From positions 186,001 through 250,000 of the forward strand of contig WPIO01000043.1 in the NCBI GenBank assembly GCA_009760855.2: 64,000 nucleotides of DNA, given 5' to 3'. Of the stretch, positions 54,870-64,000 are shown piece after piece. The position numbers and the translations under genes were made by a program. The stretch's first letter is position 1. Each line of letters starts with the position of its first letter. The notes beneath the pieces were generated by a model that saw only the letters and a program-made list of their open reading frames with translations, was not told the origin of the DNA and did not search any database. Source of the stretch: Cristatella mucedo (lineage: Eukaryota > Bryozoa > Phylactolaemata > Cristatellidae).

Positions 54870-55161
54870 ATCTCTATCCAGTGGTTACTCATGTGTGGAA
54901 GGGCTAGGACCCACGACCCTTATAATAATGATAATAATACGTTTGATAAAGCACCCTCAAACAATTTAAATCTCTTTCTATGCGTTTTAGAATTGCTGCA
55001 AAGGTAGCACGATCGAATGGTTAGTGGTAGCCTACTCAATATACAAACAAAAAATAAAATTGTTAAGGGAAACAGGTACAGACACAGCATGTAAGTATGG
55101 GTATAAGTATAGTGGCAGCATGCAACAGTCTTAGCACACATGAGCACATAAAGGACGTATC

Positions 55162-55235
55162 CTCTGCAGCAAAGCTAAAGCGAGTCGAATGTTATTGAGG
55201 TCTCTGAGGGCACTTTGTCAAGTATATTATTATTG
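55162..55235 (+). mobile_element. L2A tail-only insertion
   Basis: CTCTGCAGCAAAGCTAAAGCG, GAGGTCTCTGAGGGCACTTTG and TATTATTATTGTTAT: the last ~70 bp of L2A in forward orientation between the reverse L2A and the hAT element. Confidence 0.78.
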
Positions 55236-55423
55236 TTATCATTATTATCGACCTGTGGGTCGCGACACCGTTGGGGATCTAACGACCTTTTTTGCAAGGA
55301 TCCTCTTAGACCTTTGGAAAACACGCATTGCCATATTTTTTACACAATTTTACGGCTGTGTTTGCCAAAACACGAGGAACTATTAAAGGGTCGTGGCGAT
55401 AGTAAGGTTTAGAATCTCTGCAC
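55236..55423. mobile_element. SPIN/Charlie-like hAT MITE
   Basis: About 190 bp. The left end reads GACCTGTGGGTCGCGAC, then GGGGATCTAACGACC, TTAGACCTTTGGAAAACACG. The right end reads ACACGAGGAACTATTAAAGG, GTCGTGGCG, and ends AAGGTTTAGAATCTCTG, the inverse of CAGAGATTCTAAACC. This order matches the non-autonomous hAT elements of the SPIN/Charlie/URR1 type (CAGNGGTTCTCAACC ends; CTGTGGGTCGCGACCCC; GGAAAACACA; GAGGAACTGTATTAAAGGGTCG). No transposase remains. The 8-bp duplication expected of hAT is not clear (CACTAAAT follows on the right). Confidence 0.8.
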
Positions 55424-56595
55424 TAAATTCTGTCATAAATGGATATGTTGCTAGTTTTTTTAATGTAGAAAAATCATCAAATGGGCCGCAAGTCAGGAGT
55501 GAGTTCCAGGCTTATGGGAGCATGCGAACTAGTGGCACGGTCCCTTACGAATTTGAACTTTGATAGACGTATGGTTATATAGTTGGATCCCGAAAAGCTG
55601 GTGGTACGATGCTCACTTTATTGGGAGAGTAGATCTGATAGGTAAGCTGAAGCCAAAGAATGGAGGGACCTGAAAGTGAATGAAAAAACCTCAAAGTCGA
55701 TGCTTCGTTCAGCTGTGAGTCAGTGCAGGTCGGCAAAAATTGATGTGATGTTATGGCGACTTCAAGGCTCACGACAGACAAGCTTAGCTGCAGAGTTTTG
55801 CACCAGCTGTAACGGGCTGAGTGCACAGGCCGGTGGGCCAGCAAGCAGTGAGTTGCAGATGTCAAGACAGCATTTCGCAAATGCAGGGACCAACTTATAT
55901 GCGGCATCCCTGTCTAAACGAGCCCCAATTATGGGAATTGTATGCATCTAAAAGTTGGCAGACTTGACAGTGGAGCTGACGTGAGTGCAATGAAAGGTTA
56001 CTTTAGAACGTGTCATCTAGATTTTGTGCCGATTCTGCAGAAGATATTCTGACAGAGCTTACTTGGAGCTTTAGCCTTTCCAATTTCTGAATCGCTTGGT
56101 TTGCCCATAACAAAGTTAATTTTATCATCATTCAGTTTAAGAAAAATTGCTGCCATTCATGTAATGATTTCATGAATACATGGAGCAAGGCAGTTGAGAG
56201 AATTCGACGTGCTGGAGGGCTTGGATGGATCAAAGCGAAAATACAGCTGAGTGTAATCCATATAGAAGTGAAAACCTAGACTGCTCTGGGCAATCACATC
56301 GGCAAAGAAAGAGTATAAAACGTGAAAGAAATTTGACCAAGCATGGAACCCTGAGGTACCTGATATTATTTCAGGCGTTCTTTAGATAATTTTGTCTATT
56401 CACGTCAATGTTTTCGAGTCCCCTTCTGCCATAGGACATGAATCATTGCAGAGCAGTGCCAGCAATGCTCAGGCAAGATGAGAGACCATCAAGAACGACT
56501 TGTTGATCGATAGTATCCAAAGGTTCCGAAAGAGTGAGCAAACATGCACAGATACTTTACCTAATCTGCATTCCTAAGTAGGTCTGTGGTCAAAG

Positions 56596-56820
56596 ATCTT
56601 ACCTTGTGGTTAAAAGCCCTATCCTGGTATAAACCAAGGAGCTAAGCTATCAACTATTCAATGCATCCATTAGCTTATTAGTTCATATGCAATTCATTTT
56701 CGGAGGCTGAAGAAGAATACATATGTTCAACAGGGAGCCTAGGATATAGATCGCAGCAACCAATAGCAGTTGGTTACGAAAAACGTATATGACTTAGTAC
56801 GCTCTAAAAAAAGAAAAAAA
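56596..56820. other. no recognisable feature
   Basis: No repeat or exon identified. A short A-rich stretch borders the following SINE1. Confidence 0.3.
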
Positions 56821-56990
56821 ATCCTAGCTAATTAAAAAGCCTCTTTTTAATTGGCGACAGAAGAGCATTTTAGGGCTATCACCACCGCTTGCAGTGGCGA
56901 TAGAGAATTGCCCACCGCAGGAATCGAACTCACGAGAAAGTATTAGTCGTGAAAGCAACCGCATTACCTAGCGTGCCATCATGGCTCACC
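56821..56990 (-). mobile_element. SINE1
   Basis: Reverse SINE1 after an A-rich tail (56806-56820): CCTAGCTAATTAAAAAGCC, stem-loop ATCACCACCGCTTGCAGTGG, GGAATCGAACTCACGAG B box, TACCTAGCGTGCCATCATGG head. Confidence 0.9.
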
Positions 56991-57002
56991 TACCTACTAT
57001 AA

Positions 57003-57007
<5 letters not shown>

Positions 57008-57045
<38 letters not shown>
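57008..57045. repeat. (AT)n microsatellite
   Basis: About 19 AT units just beyond the SINE1 head. Confidence 0.95.
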
Positions 57046-57046
<1 letters not shown>

Positions 57047-57054
57047 CGTATATA

Positions 57055-57351
57055 ACTTAATACTTTAACTATGCGACATACTGATTAGCCCATACTTGTG
57101 CATAAGGCGACTGCTCGTCTTGTTTTGAATAGCCCAAGTGAGGCTCGTCAACTTTTATTTAGAGGCACAGTTTGCTCACAATTCATGATGCAGGACAAAG
57201 TTTTAAAACCAGGGGAAAGCGTCCGAGTATGGAATAGGTGTTTGCTTATCATTCAAGTGCAATAACCTTTCTATTCTGCTGGTTGATGACTAACTCTGTT
57301 GCACTTGTAGTTCAAGTTGCTGGTAGAAAATCTACTGGCGTTCTTTGAAAT
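57055..57351. other. no assigned feature
   Basis: A + strand frame reads ARLVLNSPSEARQLLFRG over 57100-57180 and continues open to about 57260, but no splice or start signals support a gene. Confidence 0.25.
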
Positions 57352-57491
57352 TTGTATCTGGTTTGGCCGAGTGGTTAAGGTGCTCGCCCCGATCAAAGTC
57401 TCTGTCGAGGTCGTGGGCTCGAGCCCTGAAGCATATGTGGAGTGCCTGAATAGAGATTAAGTTATCAAAGGGTGCTAGACAAATGAATTAA
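57352..57491 (+). mobile_element. SINE2
   Basis: Forward SINE2: TGGTTTGGCCGAGTGGTTAAGG A box, GAGGTCGTGGGCTCGAGCCC B box, then GTGGAGTGCCTGAATAGAG and the hairpin tail ending AAATGAATTA. An (AT)n tract (57492-57532) begins at its 3' end. Confidence 0.9.

Positions 57492-57532
<41 letters not shown>
57492..57532. repeat. (AT)n microsatellite at SINE2 tail
   Basis: About 20 AT units at the 3' end of a SINE2 copy, where other copies have ATT repeats. Confidence 0.95.
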
Positions 57533-57535
<3 letters not shown>

Positions 57536-58059
57536 TTTCTGTGACTTTTTTCACTTTATTTTTGTTGCCTGAGCCTAAACCGGTCGGCTAGCCTGTGCCC
57601 GCCCCATTCGCCGAGGCTTTTATTCGCTATCTTTCGTTGCACTCACTTTGTATGTGTCGACTTACAGACAGAGATCCGTCACGTTATAGGGTCAGCTGCC
57701 AGTTACCCAGCTGAACAGGCCTGCCCCTTGATCTGGCACAGGTTGCTAGATGGAAGCACTACCCGCGGGCAGGAAGCTAGAAGTTTTCGAATAGTTCAGA
57801 CATGTCTTGTGGCACGGGGTCTGGTTCACTCAGCACTTGTATTCCGAACCATGCAGTCTTGGGGCTCCTAGACACCTCAGGCCAGGCCAGGCGCACACTG
57901 TAGACGTGAGCAGAGACGGCAGCAGCCCGGCCATTCATGTACAGTGTCAGCTTCATTCCTCCTTCCCCTTTGTCAGTGGTTCACACGGTCCCTCCTAGCA
58001 CTTGTTAATACCTGTACCGAAATGAAAAATTACCTCATTTATAGTGACCTAAAAGAACG
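57533..58059. other. no recognisable feature
   Basis: Unique-looking sequence. A GGCCAGGCCAGGC stutter near 57881 also occurs near 52376. The 63-codon frame 57807-57998 is not convincing. Confidence 0.3.
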
Positions 58060-58330
58060 AATGGTAATAACAATAAAATTAAAGCATTTGCAATATCAAC
58101 CTTGGACTACTTAGTCTTTTTCTTGGCACTTAAAACTTGCTACAAATTAAGCACGCTCGAATAGTTAGTGGTGGCTTGCTTTGTAAACAACACGAGTAAT
58201 GTGGTTAGGAGCAACAAGCACAGGGTCAGCATGCCAAGTTGGTGAGTGGCAGCATCCACAGTATCAGCAGGTACAAGCACAAAAAAGACGAGTCACAGCA
58301 GCCCACTAAATGCTGTCATAAGTAGATACG
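58060..58330 (-). mobile_element. L2A LINE 3' end
   Basis: Reverse: AATAACAATAAAATTAAAGC tail, worn hairpin, AGCACAGGGTCAGCATGCC, CAGCCCACTAAATGCTGTC. Confidence 0.75.
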
Positions 58331-58470
58331 CAATTCAATCTCTATCCCGGTGCTTCACAAATGCTTTAGCTCAAATTTAATTTATTACCTTAGCCATCAA
58401 ATGCATTCTCCTTAAAGTCTGTCACAAAAAGCAAGCACCCTAACCCCTTGGTCAAACCAGGACAGCAGGC
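58331..58470 (-). mobile_element. SINE2, degenerate
   Basis: Reverse: CAATTCAATCTCTATCCCGG (tail), TGCTTCACAAATGC, and GCACCCTAACCCCTTGGTC with AAACCAG (A box and head). The B box is eroded. Confidence 0.6.
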
Positions 58471-58908
58471 AGTGTTCTGCCGTGAAGTCCCAAAAGTCTA
58501 TGACAATGATTCGCTGGCGTTCTTGGATAACTTTGCCAGGTACTAACGGTCTAACAGACCAAAAAGGTGACTTAGGATCCCTTCTTTTGTGTTTTATCAA
58601 AGGTTCCCCAGTGTAATGCTTTGTTCTGCTGTTGCTGGTGGCTCACGAGACTTTGTTCTAATGAGTTAAAAAAGCAAACGGCCACTCCTCTAGCGCTAGC
58701 CTCGAGATAGCCACATGGCCATGGTACATGCATGACCAGAAGGAACACGGGAAGAGAGTCCAGTGAGCTCGCTAACCGACGATCTTTTTATACCCCTGCC
58801 TTTTAGAAACTATCGCAACGTCTATTTGCGCGCCATGCTTTGTTCGTGCAGTCCGAGAGTTTGCAGTGCAATTCTGCATGAGCTCGCTTCATAAGCCGCG
58901 ACATTTTA
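58471..58908. other. no recognisable feature
   Basis: Unique-looking sequence up to the start of the duplicated segment. Confidence 0.3.
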
Positions 58909-59089
58909 ATGAGTTAAACCGGTGAGATAAGAGGCTGCTTGTTGGCAACTGCTATAGAGAGCTTAACTCTTTAAAGCACCGTCTTACCGATGCTCACCTA
59001 AGGCAAGGGTGGTGCTCATAATGATAGTAATAATGCTAAAATATTCGTAATTTGCCGTCTGGGAGGGGAATCTGACTACAGCATTTAAT

Positions 59090-59265
59090 GGCTGTGATTT
59101 GTTTTGGTATGCATGTACGGCTTTTTACTGTGCCTGCTTTTGGCTGATGTTATCACCAATCGTTTGGTTATGCTTTCTAGCCATCATTTTTAAAACGCCT
59201 AGACAGAGATTCAGTCCTCTGAAGCGCTTTGTAAATTATTTATTATTACCATTATTATTATTAGT
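59090..59265 (+). mobile_element. L2-type LINE 3' end inside the duplication
   Basis: GCATTTAATGGCTGTG, TACTGTGCCTGCTTTTGGC, AAACGCCTAGACAGAGATTC hairpin, GAAGCGCTTTGTAAATTATT and ATT repeats. Resembles 5945-6130 more than L2A. The same copy is at 62815-62997, so it predates the duplication. Confidence 0.78.
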
Positions 59266-59629
59266 ATCTCTTTGCCGGAACTTCACATATGCTGGAAGTG
59301 TCGTTCGGTTAGTTAAGGTGGATGCTATTGCAGAGAGAAGATGCAAACCCCGGACGATCCATATGGGCAGAGCATTTGCTGTGAGGAGCGAGCTATTTCT
59401 TTTGCACTGCACTATCAAGCCGGTGTGGGGTAGTGAGCTGCAGGCTAGTGTTGTACCGGGTAGTGAGCTGGAAGCCCTTGTCAGGTATGAGCGCGAGTCA
59501 GGTGCGCTCAGTAGTGAGCTGGTGGTGCTCCTGAAGTCCTGTCGCTAGATTGTGCAGGCAAGTGAGGTGTATGGTAATGGTGTGCAAGCTACTGAGGTGC
59601 ATGCTAGCACTAGCTCTGTTTGGGCTAGT

Positions 59630-59770
59630 GAAATGGGCGCTAGTGATGTGGGCGCTGGTGAAGTTTTTCGCTAGTGATGTTTTCGCCAGTGATGCGGGCG
59701 CTAGTGATGTGGGCGCTAGTGATGTGGGCGCCAGTGATGTGAGGGCTAGTGAAGTGCTAGTTAGATGTTT
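59630..59770 (+). repeat. 15-bp minisatellite (GGGCGCTAGTGATGT)
   Basis: About nine tandem units with small changes. In the frame 59550-59807 they encode a GASDV pentapeptide repeat. Looser CTAGTG-containing units extend from about 59430. Confidence 0.9.
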
Positions 59771-60649
59771 GCTCGCGAAATGTTCGCTAGTGACTTACAC
59801 TGCTTGAAGCTATTGGCTAGTTATTTGGCTGCCTCATCGTTGTAGCAGTACAAAATAGCTTGTATGTTGATTTAAGAATAGACGAATTTTGTTGTAATCA
59901 GAGCGTGTATCTATTGACATAATTTCATGGCTTTCCCAAGCTATTTTCCCGATAGTACGCTGAGGTAACTAATGTCAAGGCTGTTTACGATGACCGTCTA
60001 TAACATTCTTATTTCCCTGCCGACTTAGTTGCTGCTAACGTTTCAGAATTTTTTTTTCTTTTTCTTTTTAAAGAAATTGAAACTTCAAAATCATTTGGAA
60101 CAGGCGATGCAGTCGCTCTGATATCAAGCCGGTCAATCGTCCATTTCTACGCCGGGCAGCCAAGAGATCAGGTGCTGTGAGCTCTTTGTCTGTTATATGC
60201 CTTCTTGTGGTATGCAGTTAATGCTGATTCTTTTGCTCGGTACTCTGCTGTTGTTTTCGTTATTCACAATCGTCTCATATGCTTTCTGGTTTAGTGGGCT
60301 TGACAGACTATATTTACTGCTCTGTAACCATACAATAGTACCGCGACGTAGAAAGCTATCGACAGCATTTGTTGGTCGCTTTTGGATTGTGTCGCGAATA
60401 TCAGTTGTTCGAATAACGATTACGAGCACATGCGGCAGTTGCAAGGTGGTTCTGGATTGCTGGCTATGACTGGAAAGCTAGATTGAGCGGGCCCACTTCA
60501 AAAACGGCGTCGAATATCTTAGGGCTCCAGACTTAGCCAGCTAAGGCAAGTAGTCAATATGGGTATTTAGTTCCACTGTTGTGAGTAAAAGAATGGGTTT
60601 TAAATATGTATTGCTTGCTACAAGATCGGTCAGAAGCCCTGCTAAGGCC

Positions 60650-60864
60650 TCATAAACAAGCTTCCCCATGTGGCTCAACATTGTTAATTCCGCCAGTGGC
60701 ACGGGCCACAGGAGACCTCCAGGCACCAGCCTGCTTTTATTACCAGCATAATTAGACAGGTGCAGCTCTGAGAGCACTTTTAGTGTTCTTTACACCGAGC
60801 TCAGTCTGTGAATGAGCTCGGTGCCATACTTTCTTCCATACGATTCGCCCCACGTGCTTGCCTA
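60650..60864. other. no assigned feature
   Basis: May still belong to the duplicated segment beyond the point that can be compared. No gene seen. Confidence 0.3.
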
Positions 60865-61045
60865 GGCAAGAAGTAATGCTTGCAGGCTGACACTATGCAT
60901 GTTGCTCATATCCTAGCTATTTTTTCTGTTTAATTAGCAGCCTACCACTAAATATTCGAAAATGCTTTCTTTATAATAAACAAGAAGTTCCTAGAAAGAG
61001 ATTAAGTTTTCTCAGGTTGTATTATCAATCGTACTTTTGCAATTT
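60865..61045 (+). mobile_element. L2A LINE 3' UTR, diverged
   Basis: GGCTGACACTATGCATGTTGC, CCTACCACTAAATATTCG, CTAGAAAGAGATTAAG hairpin loop and TATTATCAATCG. Confidence 0.65.
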
Positions 61046-61674
61046 TTACTATTACTTTGTTTTAAGAAGCCAGAGCTTTCCAGCTGCTTTTAGATGACCC
61101 AGTGGTTATTTCTGCCTATTCCGGACATCTTTAGGAGGAGGCTTTGTTATTGTGTGGTCGTGGAAGTATCACTCATTGACGTAGGAGTACCTTACCTCTT
61201 GGCCGGCCAAGGCTGCTTGCAGCTCCCTCGTGGCACTTCTGGTCGTCGGCAAGGCTGTCGCTGCCTGAGAAGGACAATCTTAAAACTACGAACCACAGAC
61301 CTGTTCAAAAAAAGGCTTTGCAGATCGCTAGGATTTGTGTTTCTATTTCATTCTTCATATTTCAACTGTGCAATGTGGGTGCCATTCATCACTGACCCTC
61401 CCTGAAAATCCCGTCCTCACGAACCATCGAGCCAGAGTTTTTTGTCGTCCCCACTGGTTCGTTTAGGATCTTCCACATCTATTCAAACGAGCTTGCTAAA
61501 TTAGCTAGTTTCCATGGCCATTGCATTTTTAGGTTCGGGCTCTGTGGTTGCCTGGGTGTAATGGGCTTGTGCTTGCTCTGGTAATCGTCAGGGGGCAAAA
61601 GCTGTATTCCTTATTGAAGTCCAAATGCTGCTGCTTATCCTGCCTTACTCGACGAGACATCTTTTTTGCTGTAG

Positions 61675-62047
61675 ATCGGTCACCAAACAATGGACGAAAG
61701 CAGGGTATGCTCTCCCCTCCACCGAGTCTATGTAGATTGTGTGTTTGCTCCTTCAGCTGCCTGCAGGGTTGCTGCACTAGAGCGGTTGCTCCCAGCATGC
61801 TCAGTCCTTGATTATGGGGTTTTATTGATGCAGGTAGTGGAAAACGACGAGGTAGAGCAAACTACTGAGTCGGAAGTGAGTGGGGAGCAGCAGCTGCCAC
61901 AGGACCTGCATCAATCACTACCGATACAGGTACGACTGGTTGAAGCCTCGGTGAGGTGGTAATACGTTTTTCTGCATCAGGCGTGCGTGGTCTGCGGTAT
62001 CGTGTACGTTCTGTTCTGATCGTGCAACATTCATCTCTTGTATGAAT

Positions 62048-62121
<74 letters not shown>

Positions 62122-62402
62122 CAAGCTTCTGTCATACTGCAACGTTCGGCCTCTCTCTGCAGAACTGGATCATAGTGCAAACATACCTTGCTGTCGAGAT
62201 TCCTGATCAGCTGGAAGAGGACCCTGAGATTGCTGCCAGGAGGCTGGAAGAGAAAGAGATTCTTCAAGCAGTAGAACAAATTGCGTTTGGGGAGCAGCTG
62301 GAAAATGAGAATAATGAGATTGGTGATGGTGGTGATTTGCGAACCCATGCACATGAGGAAATGAGCACAGAAACATCTGGTGATGTATGTACTGCCGTGT
62401 GA
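61675..62402 (+). CDS. candidate three-exon gene 3' end, acidic protein
   Basis: Not recognised. Three open blocks in phase 0 join cleanly: 61675-61704 (after CTTTTTTGCTGTAG, reads IGHQTMDESR, donor GTATGC), 61834-61929 (after TTTTATTGATGCAG, reads VVENDEVEQTTESEVSGEQQ, donor GTACGA), and 62163-62402 (after GGCCTCTCTCTGCAG, reads NWIIVQTYLAVEIPDQLEED, then RRLEEKEILQAVEQIAFGEQ, ending TGA). The product would be strongly acidic, with a short helical segment and a polar C-terminus, probably nuclear or cytoplasmic. The second intron contains a (GT)n tract. Upstream exons are not identified. It sits between the two copies of the duplicated segment. Could be a gene fragment. Confidence 0.48.
62050..62120. 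repeat. (GT)n microsatellite
   Basis: About 35 GT units, within the second candidate intron (61930-62162), ~40 bp before the acceptor. Confidence 0.97.
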
Positions 62403-62427
62403 TTGTGTTAATGACAAGTTGTATGTC

Positions 62428-62575
62428 GAGCTGGTTTGGTCTAGCGGTTAAGGTGCTCGCCCCGATCAAGGTCTGACTGAGGTCGTGGGCTCGAGCCCCG
62501 AGGCACATGTGAAGCGCCTGAATATAGATTAGGTTCTCTTGGGGTGCTATATAAATGAATTATATTTTTTTAATA
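62428..62575 (+). mobile_element. SINE2, full-length reference copy
   Basis: tRNA-like head GAGCTGGTTTGGTCTAGCGG with A box, B box GGTCGTGGGCTCGAGCCC, then GTGAAGCGCCTGAATATAG, hairpin arm GGGGTGCT and an AT-rich tail. The 3' ~55 bp parallel the L2A end (GTAAAGCGCCTAGAAAGAG...GGGCGCTTTATCAAG). Lies 26 bp after the stop codon of the candidate gene. Confidence 0.93.
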
Positions 62576-63149
62576 TCGTCCGAAATCATGCACCATGCTT
62601 GCCAGTGGCATGCAATCAATTGAAGTTGCAATTAAGTGCAATGAGTTAAACCGGTGAGATTAGAGGCTGCTTGTTGGCAACTGCTATAGAAAGCTTAACT
62701 CTTTAAAGCACCGTCTTTCCGATGCTCACCTAAGGCAAGGGTGGTGCTCATAATGATAATAATAATGCTAAAATATTCGTAATTTGCCGTCTGGGAGGCG
62801 AATCTGGCTACAGCATTTCATGGCTGCGATCTGTCTTGGTATGCATGTACGGCTTTTTACTGTGCCTGCTTTTGGCTGTTGTTATCACCAATCGTTTGTT
62901 TATGCTTTCTAGCCATCATTTTTAAAACGCCTAGACAGAGATTCAGTCCTCTGAAGCGCTTTGTAAATTATTTATTATTACCATTATTATTATTAGTATC
63001 TCTTTGCCGGAACTTCACATATGCTGGAAGTGTCGTTCGGTTAGTTAAGGTGGATGCTATTGCAGAGAGAAGACGCAAACCCCGGACGATCCATATGGGC
63101 AGAGCATTATCTGTGAGGAGCTAGATGTTTCTTTCGCACTGAACTGTCA

Positions 63150-63360
63150 AGCCGGTGTGGGGTTGTGAGCTGCAGGCATGTGAGGTGCAAGCCCTAGTGA
63201 GTTGCGGGTGCTAGTGAGTAGCTGGTGCTAGTGAGGTAGGGGTGCTAGTGAGCTGGGGGCACTAGTAAAGTGTGGCTCTAGTGGGGTAAGCTCGCTTGTA
63301 ATTTGGGGGCTAGTGAGGTATATGGTAGTGGTATGCAGGCTAGTGAAATCTGGTGCCTTG
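63150..63360. repeat. 15-17-bp CTAGTG minisatellite
   Basis: About twelve loose units, each containing CTAGTG or a close variant, spaced 15-17 bp. It is at the position of the 59430-59770 array in copy 1 but with different unit sequence and no GASDV frame. Confidence 0.85.
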
Positions 63361-63566
63361 CGATCAGGCTCTTTGAGCTATTAGTGTGTTAGTTGCCTAC
63401 TTGTGCTATGTAGTTGTTGCTGCGATTCTTTTGCTTCGGTGCTGTAATGTTGTTTTTATTATTTGGAATCGGCTGATATGGTTTCTGGTTTAGTGGGCTT
63501 GATTGACAGACTAAGTTTGCTGAGCTGTAACCATGCAATAGCCCCACAACAGAGAAAGCTATCAGC

Positions 63567-63714
63567 CTAGGGTTTGGTCTAGCAGTTAAGGTGCTCGCCC
63601 CGACTAAGGTCTGACTGAGGTCGTGGGCTCGAGCCCCGAGGCATATGTGAAGCGCCTGAATAGAGATTAAGTTCTCTTGGGGCGCTATATAAATGGATGA
63701 TATTATTATTATTA
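63567..63714 (+). mobile_element. SINE2, insertion specific to copy 2
   Basis: Forward SINE2: GGTTTGGTCTAGCAGTTAAGG A box, GAGGTCGTGGGCTCGAGCCC B box, GTGAAGCGCCTGAATAGAG, GGGGCGCTATATAAATGG hairpin arm, ATTATTATTATT tail. The corresponding position in copy 1 (around 60360, GAAAGCTATCGACAGCATTTG) is empty. Confidence 0.93.
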
Positions 63715-64000
63715 ACAACATTTGTAGGTTGCTTTTGGATTGCGTCAGGAATATAAACGGTTCGACTAATGATTACGAGCACAGCAGTTGCAAGGTGGTT
63801 CTGGTTTGCTGGCTGTGATTGGGAGGCTATAGCTAGTAGGGCCACTGCAATAACAGCATCGAATGTCTTAGGGCTTCAGGCTTGGCTACCTAAGGCGATT
63901 AGTTAATATGGGTATTTAGTTTCACTGTTATGAGTAAAAAAAAATAGGTTTTTAAAATGTATTGCTTGCTACAAGATGAGTCAGGAGCACTGCTAAAGCC

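Larger units (their letters stand above)
54915..56595 (-). mobile_element. L2A LINE carrying a hAT element
   Basis: Reverse L2A: tail and hairpin 54925-54985, 3' UTR to 55161, then resuming at 55424 (CACTAAATTCTGTCATAAATG, matching CACTAAATGCTGTCCTAAATA of other copies) through the C-terminal and palm regions to about 56595. Interrupted by a forward L2A tail and a hAT element (55162-55423). Coding frames are short and frameshifted. Confidence 0.82.
58909..60649. repeat. duplicated segment, copy 1
   Basis: Near-identical to 62641-64000 over the first ~500 bp (from ATGAGTTAAACCGGTGAGAT) and clearly related over the last ~450 bp (GGTTTAGTGGGCTTGA, GTTGCAAGGTGGTTCTGG, GGGTATTTAGTTCCACTG). The middle differs by a minisatellite and by ~400 bp absent from copy 2. 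The true right end is not visible because copy 2 runs off the window. Confidence 0.9.
62641..64000. repeat. duplicated segment, copy 2 (cut by window end)
   Basis: Second copy of 58909-60649. It contains a SINE2 absent from copy 1 and a different CTAGTG minisatellite, and continues past the window edge. Confidence 0.9.

Noticed and set aside
62031-62417. 128-codon reverse frame
   Set aside because: It reads the (GT)n tract as a long Thr-His run and lies opposite the better supported + strand exon.

Overview
The window looks like transposon-dense, intron-bearing nuclear DNA from an invertebrate animal. There is no bacterial-style gene packing, rRNA, CRISPR or phage signal. The evidence is dozens of dead LINE fragments of the L2/CR1 group, two tRNA-derived SINE families, a hAT miniature transposon of the SPIN/Charlie type, an old LTR element, a ~170-bp satellite and long simple repeats. 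Species or phylum cannot be fixed from the sequence. Family names below (L2A, L2B, SINE1, SINE2, repeat C) are local labels.

L2A is the dominant family, with about 28 pieces on both strands. Its 3' end carries a hairpin (AAAGCGCC...GGCGCTTT) followed by (ATT)n. L2B is a second, more decayed family with a different 3' end (...GGAGATACATTGCATTACAT). All reverse transcriptase reading frames are broken. SINE2 has a tRNA-like head and the same 3' hairpin as L2A, so it probably uses L2A machinery. SINE1 has a tRNA-like head, a separate internal stem-loop and an (ATTT)n tail.

Layout: 0-6 kb holds nested L2A/L2B insertions and repeat C. 6.9-10.7 kb is a diverged satellite split by one L2A and one SINE1. 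12-14 kb is GC- and CpG-rich, with possible exons and a 161-bp tandem duplication. 14.9-20 kb is a pile of L2A copies. 21.5-22.3 kb has a coiled-coil pseudogene-like stretch and a small ORF with a TATA box and a likely signal peptide. 22-33 kb is mostly repeats. 34.6-37.4 kb is a candidate multi-exon coiled-coil gene on the + strand with an AATAAA signal. 38-47.9 kb is SINE clusters and L2A. 48.0-50.8 kb is a gag-like LTR element with an L2B inside it. 54.9-56.6 kb is an L2A carrying the hAT element. 58.9-64 kb contains a duplicated segment (two copies ~3.7 kb apart) flanking a candidate three-exon gene end at 61.7-62.4 kb.

No host gene here can be named. The candidate exons rest on open frames joined by matching splice phases and need RNA evidence. 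The most notable items are the SPIN-like hAT element, the diverged nucleosome-length satellite, the L2A-SINE2 tail sharing, and a SINE2 present in one duplicate but absent from the other.
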